Origin: Cryptomeria japonica
Taxonomy: Eukaryota > Streptophyta > Pinopsida > Cupressales > Cupressaceae
Length of the DNA: 64,000 bases
Direction: 5' to 3'
NCBI RefSeq assembly: GCF_030272615.1
Contig: NC_081414.1
Span: 909,979,009 to 910,043,008, forward strand
A program made the position numbers and the translations under genes. This document shows, piece after piece, positions 21,346 to 32,294 of the stretch. The stretch's first letter is position 1, and every line of letters begins with the position of its first letter. The notes below the pieces were generated by a model. That model had not been told where the DNA came from. It saw nothing but the letters and a program-made list of their open reading frames with translations, and did no database searches.

Positions 21346-22112
21346 TGTTTATGGTAAAAATGGAATAACAATATTGAAAGACTAAATAGATTCAACCATA
21401 AAATCTTAGCCTAACAACAACAAATATCTGCCATAACATATGAAGATTACCTAAGACAATGTAAATCAACAAAATCACAAATATGATACCATCACATGTC
21501 CAATAGGGTTTGAATCTCCATTCTTCCTATCTCCATTGATCTTTCTTGATATATTTGCTCTCAGATTTTATGTGTGTACAAGAGCTCAACAAAGAACAGA
21601 AATGTGGTTGATAGGTTGATCGCATATGAAAGTTTGAATGCTAGAATGCTTGGGAGGGTTGATAATGAAAGAAGCATCTTCTTATATAGAAGACACTGTA
21701 AGAAATGGAGCAATAAGATTGAGAGGTGTAAAAGATAGATGGTCGGCTAGGATTAGAGGGTAGGTAAAAGAAATAAGAAAACAATGAGAGGGTAGGTAGT
21801 GTAGGAATTAAGAGATGAATGACATGTGTCATAGGTAGAAAAGGCTAATGAATTAATTAAATAAATAAAGATTTATTTAATTAATAGAGGAAGTGGGATC
21901 AGTTAAATAAATAAAAGTATTTATTTAATTTAGGAAAAAGGATAATTTAAATAAATAAAAGTATTTATTTAAATGAGAAATAAGGCTAGAAAATGATAAA
22001 TGAATTAACTAAATAAATAACGATTTATTTAATTAATAGAAGAATTAGGATAAAATGATTAAACAAATAAAAATATTTATTTAATTAGCCGGGACAATTT
22101 TAGGTGTCTACA
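21346..22112 (-). repeat. Element B 5' LTR
   Basis: 767 bp, TG/CA ends, related to but clearly more diverged than the A pair. TATATAAG on the minus strand at 21681-21688; A/T palindromes at about 21848-22085. The right flank CTACC continues directly into the gag of element C. Confidence 0.93.
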
Positions 22113-23460
22113 CTACCTACAATATTCTTGTGATAAGAAGTTTTAGAATTAAGGCTTCCCAAGGTTTAATTACTAAGGATACGGAGCTTGATTTGGATAA
22201 CTTATTTCATGAGAATGTTGGTGCTTCCTGTAACCCAACAAATGATGTCTCTTATCCCCATTATTTTCATAATTCTCATGATGAGGGTGAATCACTAACT
22301 AGAGTTACCATTGATCAATTGGAGAAGACTGAAAATAAATTTGAAAATCTTCAACAATGAATGAGTCGACAGTACCTAGAAAGTGAGGCAAACCCATTGA
22401 TTGAAGGATTAAAAAGAATGGTGCAAAGTGATAAAATTGGTGTTGATGTGTTGCATGTCCTTTCTCATATTGTTGACACTAATATCAAGCCTATCAAAAG
22501 TTGTGTTGAAGTCCTTGGTTACACTCAACCCACTAGTCAAGTCAATCATTCCATTCATATGCCGACATCCTTGCCTAGTGTGCCTACATTTACATCTTCT
22601 ATCATGACTACTTCCACACAAAATGTTAATATACACATGTTAGTCAAAGGGGCAACCTTGTTAATCAAAATTCTTATATACCTTCTTTTGTGAGTCTTCC
22701 ATTTGTATCTCAATCATCTCCCATACTGACATATCATAGTGTTCCACCTCAATATTCTCAACCTCCACCTATATACACCAATGTTACTCCTCCATCACAA
22801 TCCAATATGTCAAATTTCAATCCATCCACCAAAGAAAATCCATCCACCAAAGAAACCTTCAATAACTTAGCCCAAATTGTTTCATCCCTACAAAAAAAAT
22901 TGGCTTCCATTACCCAATCCAAGTTCAATGTGCCCACATTTGATGTAGCAAGCCCATTATCCGATGACATTATCTGTGTTTTCCCACCTAAACATATGAA
23001 AGTCCCTCAATTGGAATTATACAATGGAAAAATTGATCCCTTCACTCATGTGAAAACATTTCAAACTTTGTGTAGGGACTTTGTTCATGATCAAAGACAT
23101 ATGGCTAAATTATTTACTCGAACCTTTAGGGATAAAGTTTTGCAATGGTATTGTTCTTTACCTCCTTATTCTATCACCTTATTTAGAAATTAGCTAATGC
23201 TTTCATTCAACAATTTCACAATAATATTGATCCTAAGATTACTTTGACTTATTTTATTCATTGTAAGCAAGGTGTTAAAGAAAAATTGACTAATTTTATT
23301 GGTAGATATAAAAAAATGTATTCTCAAATTGCTTATCCTATGCTTGATCATGATGTTCAAAGAATTTTTATTGCTAATTTACAAAACTACATTAGGGATA
23401 AGCTTCTCTTTTCTAAGTTTACTCCCTTTATGTAGTTGTGTGTAGTGCTTCATAATTAAC
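22113..23460 (+). pseudogene. Element C gag (N-terminal and core part)
   Basis: N-terminal part (SFRIKASQGLITKDTELDLD, later ESLTRVTIDQLEKTENKFEN) aligns with the D gag starting at 42022. After a stop at 22358 and a frame change near 22635 comes a Pro/Ser-rich stretch, then the Gag core: MKVPQLELYNGKIDPFTHVK, LFTRTFRDKVLQWYCSLPPY and HCKQGVKEKLTNFIGRYKKM, the RetroTrans_gag pattern. The first codons are missing because B inserted here. Broken at 23461 by a solo LTR (duplication TTAAC). Confidence 0.87.
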
Positions 23461-24948
23461 TGTTGGCAATATGACAAGGATATTGAGAAGGTTGTTGATG
23501 ATTATGGACATAACTGATTAAAGATGTTTTACTGTCTTGATATTATTATTTTGTCATTGATGTCAAGAAATTGATTTTCTAATTCAGTATGATGTTGCCA
23601 TATCTTAAGAAATATGATATGAAGATTATAAAGAAGTCGGTAAAGACACAGGAAAGAATATGATGAATAAAGGGATAAGTTATTCAATGGGCAACTCTAC
23701 CGAGTTAGACAATGATGAGATCTTGATGTTTTAGATTGTTTTAACATCATACATATGTTGTAAAATATAAAGGTTAATACTACACTAGGTTATTAGGAAA
23801 AGAACCTAGTCGGTAATCCTAAGGAACCTAGTCGGTAAACCCTAAGGTTATCATAGTCGGTTAATGAAGATAGAATGTCTACCGAGTAAAGTTTAGTATT
23901 CACCGAGTTGTAACCGAGCTATAACAGAATGCATTAAATGTTTACATGTGATATTTAATGAAAGAAGCTGATGAGCTGGAGTGGATCAATGATTGGCAAG
24001 CCGTGGAAGGGGTTTGTTAACAAATCTAAGGTAATGGAAAGTCGGCAAGAAGATCTATAGCTCAGATTGAACTGCATTACCCTAACACAAGTTCCAAGAT
24101 GATTGTGCAAGTTCTGAGGCAGGGTAAAATTTTTTTCAGATTGTAAGATACAATGAACCTGGACAAGATTGAAGATTTGATGGCTATGATTGATCATGGG
24201 AAATGTGATCAAGGAGATTAAGCGGTTAGATGATTGTTTATAAATAGGAAACTGTATAAACAATGTATGCAGGCAAGTGTATGCACAGGGATGCTACATA
24301 GTGATCACCGAGCACAGAAGCTTGAAGACCTGTTGGAATAATGGAGTATTGATGCCCAATAGAAAGACAAGATTAGTTCTATGTCTAGATTGTGTTGAAC
24401 AAATAAGAATCTACTTTAGCATTTTAGATGTAAAGTTGTAGATAGATTGTATTACTGTTAGCTTGTGAAAGTAACAGGAAATCTCTTAACCGAGTGGACT
24501 TAACAGTCTTATAAGTAAATCCTCTAACAAGGTGACATTCTAAATGAGTGTTTGAAATCCTTTGACAAGGTCACTTCTAACAAAGTGAAGATCCTAACAG
24601 ATCTAAGGGAAATCCCTTAACCGGGTCACATCTAGCAATGTGTTTTGTAATCTTTAACAGGATTGGCTTTTAACCAAGCATAGTCTAGAAGAGTATATTT
24701 CTTAGTGGGTCCGAAATCCCACAGTGATTTTTCCCTATTTGGGTTTCCATGTTAAATCTGGTGTTATGAGGTTTATATTGTTCATATGCTTTTGAGTTTA
24801 CATGTTTGACAATTTTTATTCTATGACTGATATATGTTACCGAGGTTGAATCTGATGTTTCTATGGATGAATAAGTTTGTATGATTCACCCCCCCTCTCA
24901 TCTTGTTGGCTATTGGATCTGTACTTATATTAAGTATCAGAACTATCA
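23461..24948 (+). mobile_element. Solo LTR of a Ty1/copia-type family in element C gag
   Basis: 1488 bp, starts TGTTGGCAATATG and ends AACTATCA, flanked by TTAAC (23456-23460) and TTAAT (24949-24953), a duplication with one change. Contains TATAAATA at 24239-24246, a run of five degenerate AAATCCYTTAACNNGGT units (about 24478-24670), the motif AAATCCCACAGTGATTTTTC with GGGTTTCCA (24705-24750) and a CACCCCCCCTCTCA tract near 24888. The same layout, in reverse, is at 37650-39141. Confidence 0.8.
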
Positions 24949-24953
24949 TTAAT

Positions 24954-25375
24954 AGCTTCAAGTGATCCAATTTGAATCATCTCCTTCAATGGCTATGATT
25001 GTTAAGAATGAGAGTCCTCATCAATATTTTGTGAAGTATAAACCCAACAAGGGATACATCAAGATAAATAAAAACATTAGTACTCAAATAGTATCCATGA
25101 CATTAGGTGTAGCCCCTTTATCCAAACACTTTAAAAAATAATTTACTCCTCTTTCTGAGTCTTTGCATAGTATAATATTGAAATTGATAAATAATAATGT
25201 GTTGAAACTTCCTCCCATCAAGAAAATGGGTACCTCCAAACCTTTGCCATCTTATCATGATCCCTAAGCCTTTTGCCAACATCACTGTCAACCTGGTCAT
25301 GATACTAAAAAGTGTTATACCTTAAGGAGTAAAATTCAAGACTTCATTGACAACAATACCATATGTGTAGCTGGT
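24954..25375 (+). pseudogene. Element C gag C-terminus with zinc-knuckle variant
   Basis: Coding resumes after the solo LTR (SPSMAMIVKNESPHQYF in the frame near 24985). At about 25270-25320 it reads FCQHHCQPGHDTKKCYTLRS, a C-x2-H-x4-H-x4-C nucleic-acid-binding knuckle with one inner change relative to D (CQYHHQPG). Several stops. Confidence 0.78.
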
Positions 25376-26041
25376 GTGAATGACAAAGGAAATAAATCTG
25401 TAGCTCCTCCTAATCAAAACCTCCAAATCTTTACTAATCCTTTTCCTTCCCATTCTATTAATTTATTTGAGTATGACCCTCTTGCATATTCTCTCGATGA
25501 CCTTGGCATTGAGTCTAATGATGTTGTGAATCTTGTTGACAAGTCTACACCTTCTAAGGACCTATGCATTACCTTTGATCATAGTGAGATTATTGATGCA
25601 CTTGATGGCCCACTATATATCACTGTTAATATCAAAGATAAACTCTCATGTGGGTTTCTCATTGATCTAGTATGTATGGTGAATATGATCACTGGAGAAT
25701 ATCTGTATACTTTACAATTGCATCAAGTAACATATGATAAATTTGATGTAATGGTAAAGGTGTATGATGGTTTCTCTTGCCCTACTATTGGTTCTATTAC
25801 TCTTCCCATTGAGGTTGGTACTAAGTGCTTAGATGTGACTTTTTCTATCATTCCTACATTAGATCAATTTCATGTGAAGTTGGGACATACTTGGCTCTCT
25901 TCCATGAATGTTGTCCCTTCTACTATTCATAAATGTCTAAAATTCTCTCATTATGGCACTATCATAACAATTAATCATAGCATGTACCAACCCATGGTGA
26001 GGTGTGCAGATGTCACCCTTGATTACTTTTGGCCTAAATAG
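25376..26041 (+). pseudogene. Element C retropepsin-like region
   Basis: Open frame of 221 codons. An aspartic-protease-like pattern is present: GFLIDLVCMVNMITGEYLYT at about 25645 (an LID-x3-x-N type active-site line, degenerate), later GSITLPIEVGTKCLDVTFSI and VKLGHTWLSSMNVVPS, the counterpart of the LGHPWL signature. Being open over 660 bp in a decayed element is notable. A protease role is likely but the catalytic D-S/T-G is not standard (LIDLVCMVN), so activity is doubtful. Confidence 0.7.
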
Positions 26042-26103
26042 TTTGAGCCTCTTAATCCTCTAAGTGATTCTCTTTTCTATCTTATCAAAAGTGGAAGAAT
26101 AAG

Positions 26104-26834
26104 ATGATATTATCTTTGAGTAAGTCTAGAGACCCTAGACTTATTCCTCCTCCTCATGATGGACCTGGTATCCTTCCTACACCTTCTATTCCTCCTATAT
26201 ATGCCACAATCCTACCTCCTATGTCTTATAAAGGAAAGTTCCTAGCATCTCCTATTTCTCAACCTAGTAGACATTCTCCCATTCCTCCTCCTTTAAAGGA
26301 AGAAAATAAGCCTATGTCCATTGAACCTCAACCTTCACAACCCTTGGCTAAAATGAAAAGAAACCATTGTGCAAGAGAACACCAATTAAGATGTCATGCT
26401 AACGCTTGTGAAATTGCTTCTCAAACCATTTCCACCCTAAAGACATTAAATGTTGACTTGGTCCTATTTTTCCAACCTTCACCTAACCCTAGGGGGGATG
26501 TTCAACCTAAATCACCAAGATTAAAAATTCTTAAGAAAAATGATGGTTCATTCTCCTTTCATGTGAGAGATCCCATTTTTATTAATCTTGATGAGGGAAT
26601 GATGTTTTTGTCATTCATGCTAATAATTTTGATTCTAATGATATGTATGATCTTGTTTATGTTGATAATGATTTATCTAAACAATTTTTAAAAGCATTAA
26701 TCCTAGTTCCTAGTGCCAAACAAAGTGACTTGTCATTAGATCATGGTCCTTGTTCGGAAATTTTGGTAGCTCCATCTACTGTGCTCAAAATTTCTCCTCT
26801 TGCATCTTGTCCACCTTCCCAAAATAATGTTTAG
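26104..26834 (+). pseudogene. Element C Pro-rich and basic segment
   Basis: Starts MILSLSKSRDPRLIPPPHDG, is rich in Pro and Ser, and contains the basic block RNHCAREHQLRCHANACEIA followed by SQTIS, conserved in D (RQNHCAREHRWRRHARARES). It then shifts frame into an acidic end (26643-26834). Function unknown; conservation between C and D suggests it was real protein. Confidence 0.65.
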
Positions 26835-27746
26835 AAATATTGGGAGCCAGATGATTTCCTTGATTAGATTCATTCATACCATAAATTCTCTCTCCTCTCT
26901 TTCTTGTTTGTAATGTGTTTTCCCCATGATTTGTTTTTTTTTATGTTAGGTTCTCTTTGGATGACCCTCGCCACTCCATTGGGGCAAGGTAACAAAGAGG
27001 CTAAATCTATTGTGACATTCTTATATTTATATATGAATTCTTCTATTTGTTGTCACTTGTGTTGTCTACTTGGGGATGATCCAAAGCATTGAGATCTCTT
27101 TTGGTCTCTTCCATGTTGACTGAAAAGATACATGCGCTCTTCTTCCATTGTGTTTGTGGTTCTACTATCTTTGGGGGATGAGGTCACTTCAATACAAATA
27201 TTCATGATATACATTACATATCATAAGAGCATACTGGCCTAAGAGTTAGTGGATCCCTTATGTGTTTTTATGTCTTACCAATATCCTTTGATTTTTCCTT
27301 TCTTGGGGGCATATCATTATGGTAATGTTTTTGTCTTTTGGATGCATGCTACCTTAAAGAAATTACTCCTGATAAGGCATATGAAATCTCTTTAATGTGG
27401 GGGCATACACTCCACTCAACATTTCACTTTATGCACCATACTATAACATTTCTTGATACTCAAGTTACTTTGCAAACTGAACCTTTTTCTTTCTAATTTG
27501 GTATTTTCTTTTTCATGACTCATATTATGTGAATCTTACTAGGCTAGAAATCATGATTCTCTCTCTCCTTCCTCTTTCATATGATGTCCATTTTATCTTG
27601 ATATTGGAGTAGTAAGATCCTAAAGTCACTTAGGGGCTTGGTGTGTTTTGTCTCTTTGATGTCTTGATGAAAGTTTTTCAATTTAGACCTTTGTACTTTA
27701 CCATGAGTATGCTTAGTCTCATACTCCCACTAAAGTGGGGGCTCAA
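26835..27746 (+). other. Element C 3' tail and polypurine tract
   Basis: Non-coding tail aligned with 52701-53464 of D. Ends in the purine-rich AAAGTGGGGGCTCAA (27732-27746) directly before the LTR. No gene seen. Confidence 0.75.
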
Positions 27747-28837
27747 TGTAGTGTCCTAAATTGTACTCACCTACAATTTGGTCCTCACTTAGGCCTCACT
27801 TTTGTGTTTGTCATCTAAGCCCTGATTAAAGCATTGATTCTTCTCACACTGGCTACCAAACTTGAATTTAACTATCTGCACTTCCCCTCCCCCTTAATCT
27901 TGGAGCCCTGATGTCCAAGACCATGGAATTGGGCACCATGGTCCTCTCAAAGAGGCCCCATTTTGGGGTCTCATAATGGTTATCCGATTTGGGCGGGTAC
28001 CTAGATCCCATGTTGTCCTGTGTCAAAAATTGAATTTGGTTTTCGACTAGCAAGTATAAAAGGATATCCACCCCTCTCATTTCAAAACCTAACAAATTCA
28101 AGATGTCAATTACACTTTATCAAATTCAAGTGAGCAAGCAATCGGTCTTCTATCAAGCATTGGAGCAGAAGTAAATTCAAGATTCAAGCATTGGAGATGA
28201 CATTTATGCTCTATATTTTATGAAGACTACCTACATGAAACCCTAATTCCTTCTGAAGACAAACAAATCTTCATTAAAGGTATATCATTAGTTTTTCATT
28301 CACTTTAAGTATTTTACTGAAGTTGTTCATTTACATTCTCAATTCAATTTCATAGTTAATTCCAAAACCTGGGTTTGACCTAAGGAAAACCCCTATTCCC
28401 AATGATTTTCCCTTTTTCACTATGAGCAGGAACATGTATAGAGCTACGTTTTGGGAGATTGATAGGATTTGTAGAGAAGAACATGTTCACCTTTTGAAGC
28501 CAAGAAATTTGGAAGACTAAGGTGACCACCACCATAGTCTTAACAAATCGGGCTGAATTTCTAGGAACAAATCTGAACCTTCATCTTCTGCTTAGATCTA
28601 GGTTTGTGGCTCTGTATGATGATTGTATCTTATTGGTTCTATCAAATTGCTTCAATAAGTCACCATATTGCCCTAATCTTTAAATAATTCAAATTCAATT
28701 CAATTTAAGAGAAAGAAGAGCCCCATTTAGGAGGTTTGGAATTAGATTAGAATCTTGATCTCTCAAGGTAAAATATATCAAATTCCTATCTTTCCCCAAT
28801 TTAATGGTAACTAAGCAAAATTAGTGGTTTTATTACA
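27747..28837 (+). repeat. Element C LTR (3' LTR by position)
   Basis: Begins TGTAGTGTCC after the polypurine tract. It shares patches with the D LTR (TTAATTCCAAAACC, GGTTTGACCTAAGG, AAAACCCCTATTCCCAA), contains TATAAAAGG at 28055-28063, and ends at about TATTACA. The left end is firm; the right end is chosen by analogy with D (CTTTACA) and is uncertain. Confidence 0.7.
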
Positions 28838-30062
28838 TTTTATGGTGAAACCCTAATTTTCACCATCATAGATCTTGAAAAAGCCAACTGGAGATCCCCA
28901 TAATTTTTGCCCAAACATCACATTACCATGCTTTTTTTATTTAAATCATGAGATTATTTAAATAATAACCATTTTAAGATCAAATTTAAAATAATCTTCT
29001 GATGCCCGTCGGGTCCCTTTGTGGGCCAGCTAAAAAAAATCATTTTGAAACAATTGGCCTCACAATATCATCTAACTAGAACTAAGATTGAGTTCACACA
29101 CCCCTAAATCCAAAAAATGAAATGGATCATAAGTAAAGTTTGCAATTTTGAATTCTTTTTCAAATGACCAAATTGGGCTTGTTGCATTTGGAATAGTTCA
29201 AGAATGTTGAAAAAACTTTATTGTGAGACCTCAAGACAAAGGATATGCCTTATCATATTTCATAAGAATTTCTATTATCAACTAGTTCATTGTGATTCCT
29301 CCTTGGGTACAAGATATTGAAGGTCAAAGGTAGGCTCTTGAGCTAATTTGACAAAATACAAACATAAAATCTATTTAAACCATCATATCTTTGGGCTCTA
29401 AAAAAATATAAATTCTAACTTTGGAGTTATGAAATTGAAAAAAAAAATCGTCTATATGTAGAAAAAAACACTACCAAGGGAATCACATGACTATAAATAG
29501 GTTTTATTATATTAGCAATCAAAGTAGGGCACCCAGGCATGCTCTAAAACTACAAACAAAAAAATCATCTTTCAATCCACCAACTGAGAGCCTTGAAAAA
29601 ATACCAAACCTTATCTCAAGAGGCTGCAAATGGACGAGTGAACTTATTTAGGTCACATGAGAACCTGTGCCAAGTAAATTTGCACAATGGTCAATAGGTT
29701 ACAAAACATCATTCTCCAAAGTAGGCCACTTAAGAAGATTTTGTAGGGGTGTTTCTAAGTGTTGCAACCAAAATTTTCATATAGGCATTTCGAATTTTGT
29801 CAAAATTTTAAGGTTCCAATAGTGGCTCTGATTGGGGATGTATGCACCTTGTGAACATAGAAAGAACTTAGATCTCTAGAGACCAAATAGAGTGCCTCCT
29901 CTATTTGGTGGCTAAGTCAAAAGGCCCCTAACTTTTTATGGTTTTGATATCAAACCATAAGTGATGGCCAAAGACCATCAAAAAACAAAAAAAATTTCTT
30001 AACTCTATCATAAATCCTATTTTCATCTAATTGAGACCAAAAAGATCTAGGAGAATTATTAT
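28838..30062. other. Flanking DNA right of element C, no gene seen
   Basis: AT-rich, non-repetitive by eye within the window; no recognisable coding or RNA gene. Begins with TTTTATGGTGAAACCC, which resembles the primer-site region that follows the D LTR. Confidence 0.5.
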
Positions 30063-30554
30063 CAAATGCCTTATTACTTAGTTGTAGTCAACATGGTTAG
30101 CATGTTCCATACTAATCTTCTTTATTAAACCATGTTTGAACTGAAAGGACTCATGATACAAACTGCATATTTCATATTCATCACAAAATGCATGCTCATA
30201 TCCAATGTGACATCCTTCATTATCCACATCACTATCATGCTTCATTGAGTTGACACCTAGCTGATCCAAAAACTGAAAACATTCACAATTTACCTCACAA
30301 CAAGTGTCATCCAACATGATTCCATCACAATATTGCACATCATAATCAAGATCTTCAAATGAACACTATTGAAAATATTATGGACTATGTAAATGATCCT
30401 CTAATATATGGAAAGAGAAACATTCATATACTTTCTTAATCTGTAACTATACTTCAACATGTTGATTAGAATAATCATTGAGAAATTCTAATTGATCAAC
30501 ATACTTTATCACCTCATTATCCTCTAAATAAAATACATCAACACCTTCAACATC
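30063..30554 (-). pseudogene. Acidic minus-strand ORF remnant, downstream half (split by D)
   Basis: Reads on the minus strand VDVFYLEDNEVIKYVDQLEF, then after stops CDGIMLDDTCCEVNCECFQF and KHGLIKKISMEHANHVDYN, acidic and Cys-rich, ending at 30078. Upstream coding is at 54643-55570, beyond element D. Not recognised; it may be a gag/pol linker of an older retroelement or a decayed host ORF. Confidence 0.45.
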
Positions 30555-30559
30555 CCAAG
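30555..30559. repeat. Target site duplication CCAAG, left copy (element D)
   Basis: CCAAG precedes the LTR at 30560 and follows the other LTR at 54638-54642. Confidence 0.95.
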
Positions 30560-31736
30560 TGGAGCATCCTAAAATTGCACACCTTGAAATTTCTGACCAC
30601 ATTTAGGTCTTTTCCTTTGTGTTTGCACCCCTCGGCCTGATCGAAGACCTGATTATGCACACACATGTCAAAAATTTCATTCAACTTAGTGATGCACCTA
30701 GCTGCTACCTTGATCGTGCCCCAAATTAGCACAGGACCAAGGTGTGGTGCCCTGGTCCCCCTTAATAGGGTCCTATCCTTAGGCCCTTCCCCCTGACCTA
30801 TCTCAAATTCGAAGTGGAAAAACCCCTCTATGTCATCTCATGTTGGAAAATTAATCAATTAATCATATGAGAAAGTATATAAGTGGGATTTCCCCTCTCA
30901 TTTGATGGATCATGGAAATTCAATCAAGCATCCAAGCATTCAAGAGATCAAGCATTCAAGCATTCAAGAGCAATTTAGCATTTTTAGTTTTCCTTCAAGC
31001 TTTGGAGCAACAATAGAGTCAAGATTTCAAGCATTGAAGAGGAGATCATCATTCTAATTCATGAAATCATAATTCCATGTGGAGGCAAGCAAAACTTCAC
31101 AAGGAGGTATAAGAATTTCATTTTCAGTCAATTCAACATCCCCTCAAAGAGGAGGATTTCTACTTTCAGTCATTTCAATTACAATTTTTCAACCACTTGG
31201 TTAATTCCAAAACCGGGGTTTAACCTAAAGGAAAACCCCTATTCCCAACACATTTCCCTTTCCTTCTCTATGCAGGAAGCAAGTGTACACCTATTCTTTT
31301 GGAGTTAATCTTTATTTGTAGAGACAGAAAAACCCTCTTCAACACATGAAAATTTTGGAGGACCAAGAGGGGGGTGACTTGGTCCGGACACATGGTCCCT
31401 ACAACTTTTCATAGATTTCATAGAGTAGCTCCGAATCATCCCAAACTTCTCAAATCCAGGTGCATGATGAAATCGTAGATCTGTAGCTCGTTGTTTTATC
31501 ATATTTGTCTTCATTTCTAGCACTTAGTTTTAATTCAACTAGTAAACTTACAAAAGAGGGTCAAACACATTCTAAACACAACACATGTACTTAGTATTTA
31601 GTCCTTGTATCATTTAGGATTGGATCTAGTAGATTCATCCCCTATTTTGAATGTAAAGTCCTCCAAGAGAAAATTGACTTAGTGATTTCTCCTTTCCATG
31701 TGGTGAATTTAATAAGCTCCAATTTTCCACTTTACA
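30560..31736 (+). repeat. Element D 5' LTR
   Basis: 1177 bp, begins TGGAGCATCC (TGTAGCATCC in the partner) and ends CACTTTACA. Aligned over its length with 53465-54637. Confidence 0.94.
30876..30883 (+). promoter_or_regulatory. TATA-like box in element D 5' LTR
   Basis: TATATAAG, conserved at 53781-53788 in the 3' LTR. Confidence 0.6.
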
Positions 31737-31755
31737 TTTTGGTGAACCCGACTCT
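31737..31755 (+). other. Primer-binding site candidate of element D
   Basis: TTTTGGTGAACCCGACTC follows the LTR end directly and contains the TGG start expected for a tRNA 3'-CCA match. tRNA not assigned. Confidence 0.65.
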
Positions 31756-32294
31756 TTACACCCTTAATTCTGATTTTTGTTTTCAGATTTGAGTGTATGC
31801 AACTTACAATTCAAATTTTCAATTATAAGTTTAATTTCCTTGCAATTTTCAAAAATTAAAAGGTTAAATTCACAAAAACCCTAATTTTTAGATTCAAAAT
31901 TGAGCTTGTGATTGTCTAAATTGGATTGATTGTTTCAGACTAAGAACTCTTCAATTTTACAATTCAAGTTTTCTTTTACATGTTCAATTTTCAAAAAAAA
32001 TAAAAATTAAGTGGTTAAATAAAAAAACCCTATTTTTTAATTTTAAAATTGAACTTGTGGATTGTGTAGATTTTGAATTAATTTTCAAATTTGAGTCCTT
32101 GATTCAACTTCAAAATTCACTTTCCCACCTTACAAAATTCAATTTTTCAAATTTAAATTTTTTAAATTAAGCGGTTAATGCAACAAACCCTAATTTTTAA
32201 AATTAAATTAATCTTGTGCAATTTCAAATTTCTTTAAACATTTAATTGACTCAATTAAATCTAAAGCCTCTTGTTTTACTTCTAAACATCATAA
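31756..32294 (+). repeat. Element D leader, AT-rich repeat array, left part
   Basis: Repeated units of the form AATTAAGNGGTTAA, a gap, then ACCCTAATTTTTAAATT at about 31855-31915, 31995-32055 and 32160-32215. More units follow E at 41640-41935. AAACCCTAA (telo-box type) occurs within the units. 32290-32294 is the CATAA duplication of E. No ORF. Confidence 0.75.

Larger units (their letters stand above)
1..22112 (-). mobile_element. Element B: Tat-type Ty3/gypsy retrotransposon, 3' end outside window
   Basis: Minus-strand LTR retrotransposon. Its 5' LTR is at 21346-22112, followed leftward by a primer-binding site, a leader, gag, protease, a linker and RT-RNase H running off the left edge. 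It is interrupted by element A (5641-19078) after 27 gag codons, and the gag frame resumes across the ATACT duplication. Lineage call rests on RT motifs typical of Tat elements (MPFGLKNAG, then YVDDLLGKS), the DGGA-type protease site seen in sister element A, and LTR ends TGTAGACACC. The flank at 22113-22117 (CTACC) is the expected target duplication; its partner should lie left of the window. B is inserted near the gag start of element C. Integrase and the 3' LTR are not visible. Confidence 0.85.
22113..28837 (+). mobile_element. Element C: gag-protease-only Ty3/gypsy-like element, 5' part displaced by B
   Basis: Plus-strand element that begins mid-gag at the insertion point of B. It has gag, a CHHC zinc knuckle, a retropepsin-like region, a Pro-rich segment, a 0.9-kb tail, a polypurine tract and an LTR at 27747. 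No RT, RNase H or integrase motif occurs between protease and LTR. It aligns with element D along its length, so the lack of pol is a family property (TR-GAG-like non-autonomous element). Its 5' LTR and gag start should lie left of the window. Confidence 0.8.

Noticed and set aside
28980-29030. GC-richer block (CCCGTCGGGTCCC) as a regulatory site
   Set aside because: Single short stretch with a small palindrome, nothing nearby to support a function.
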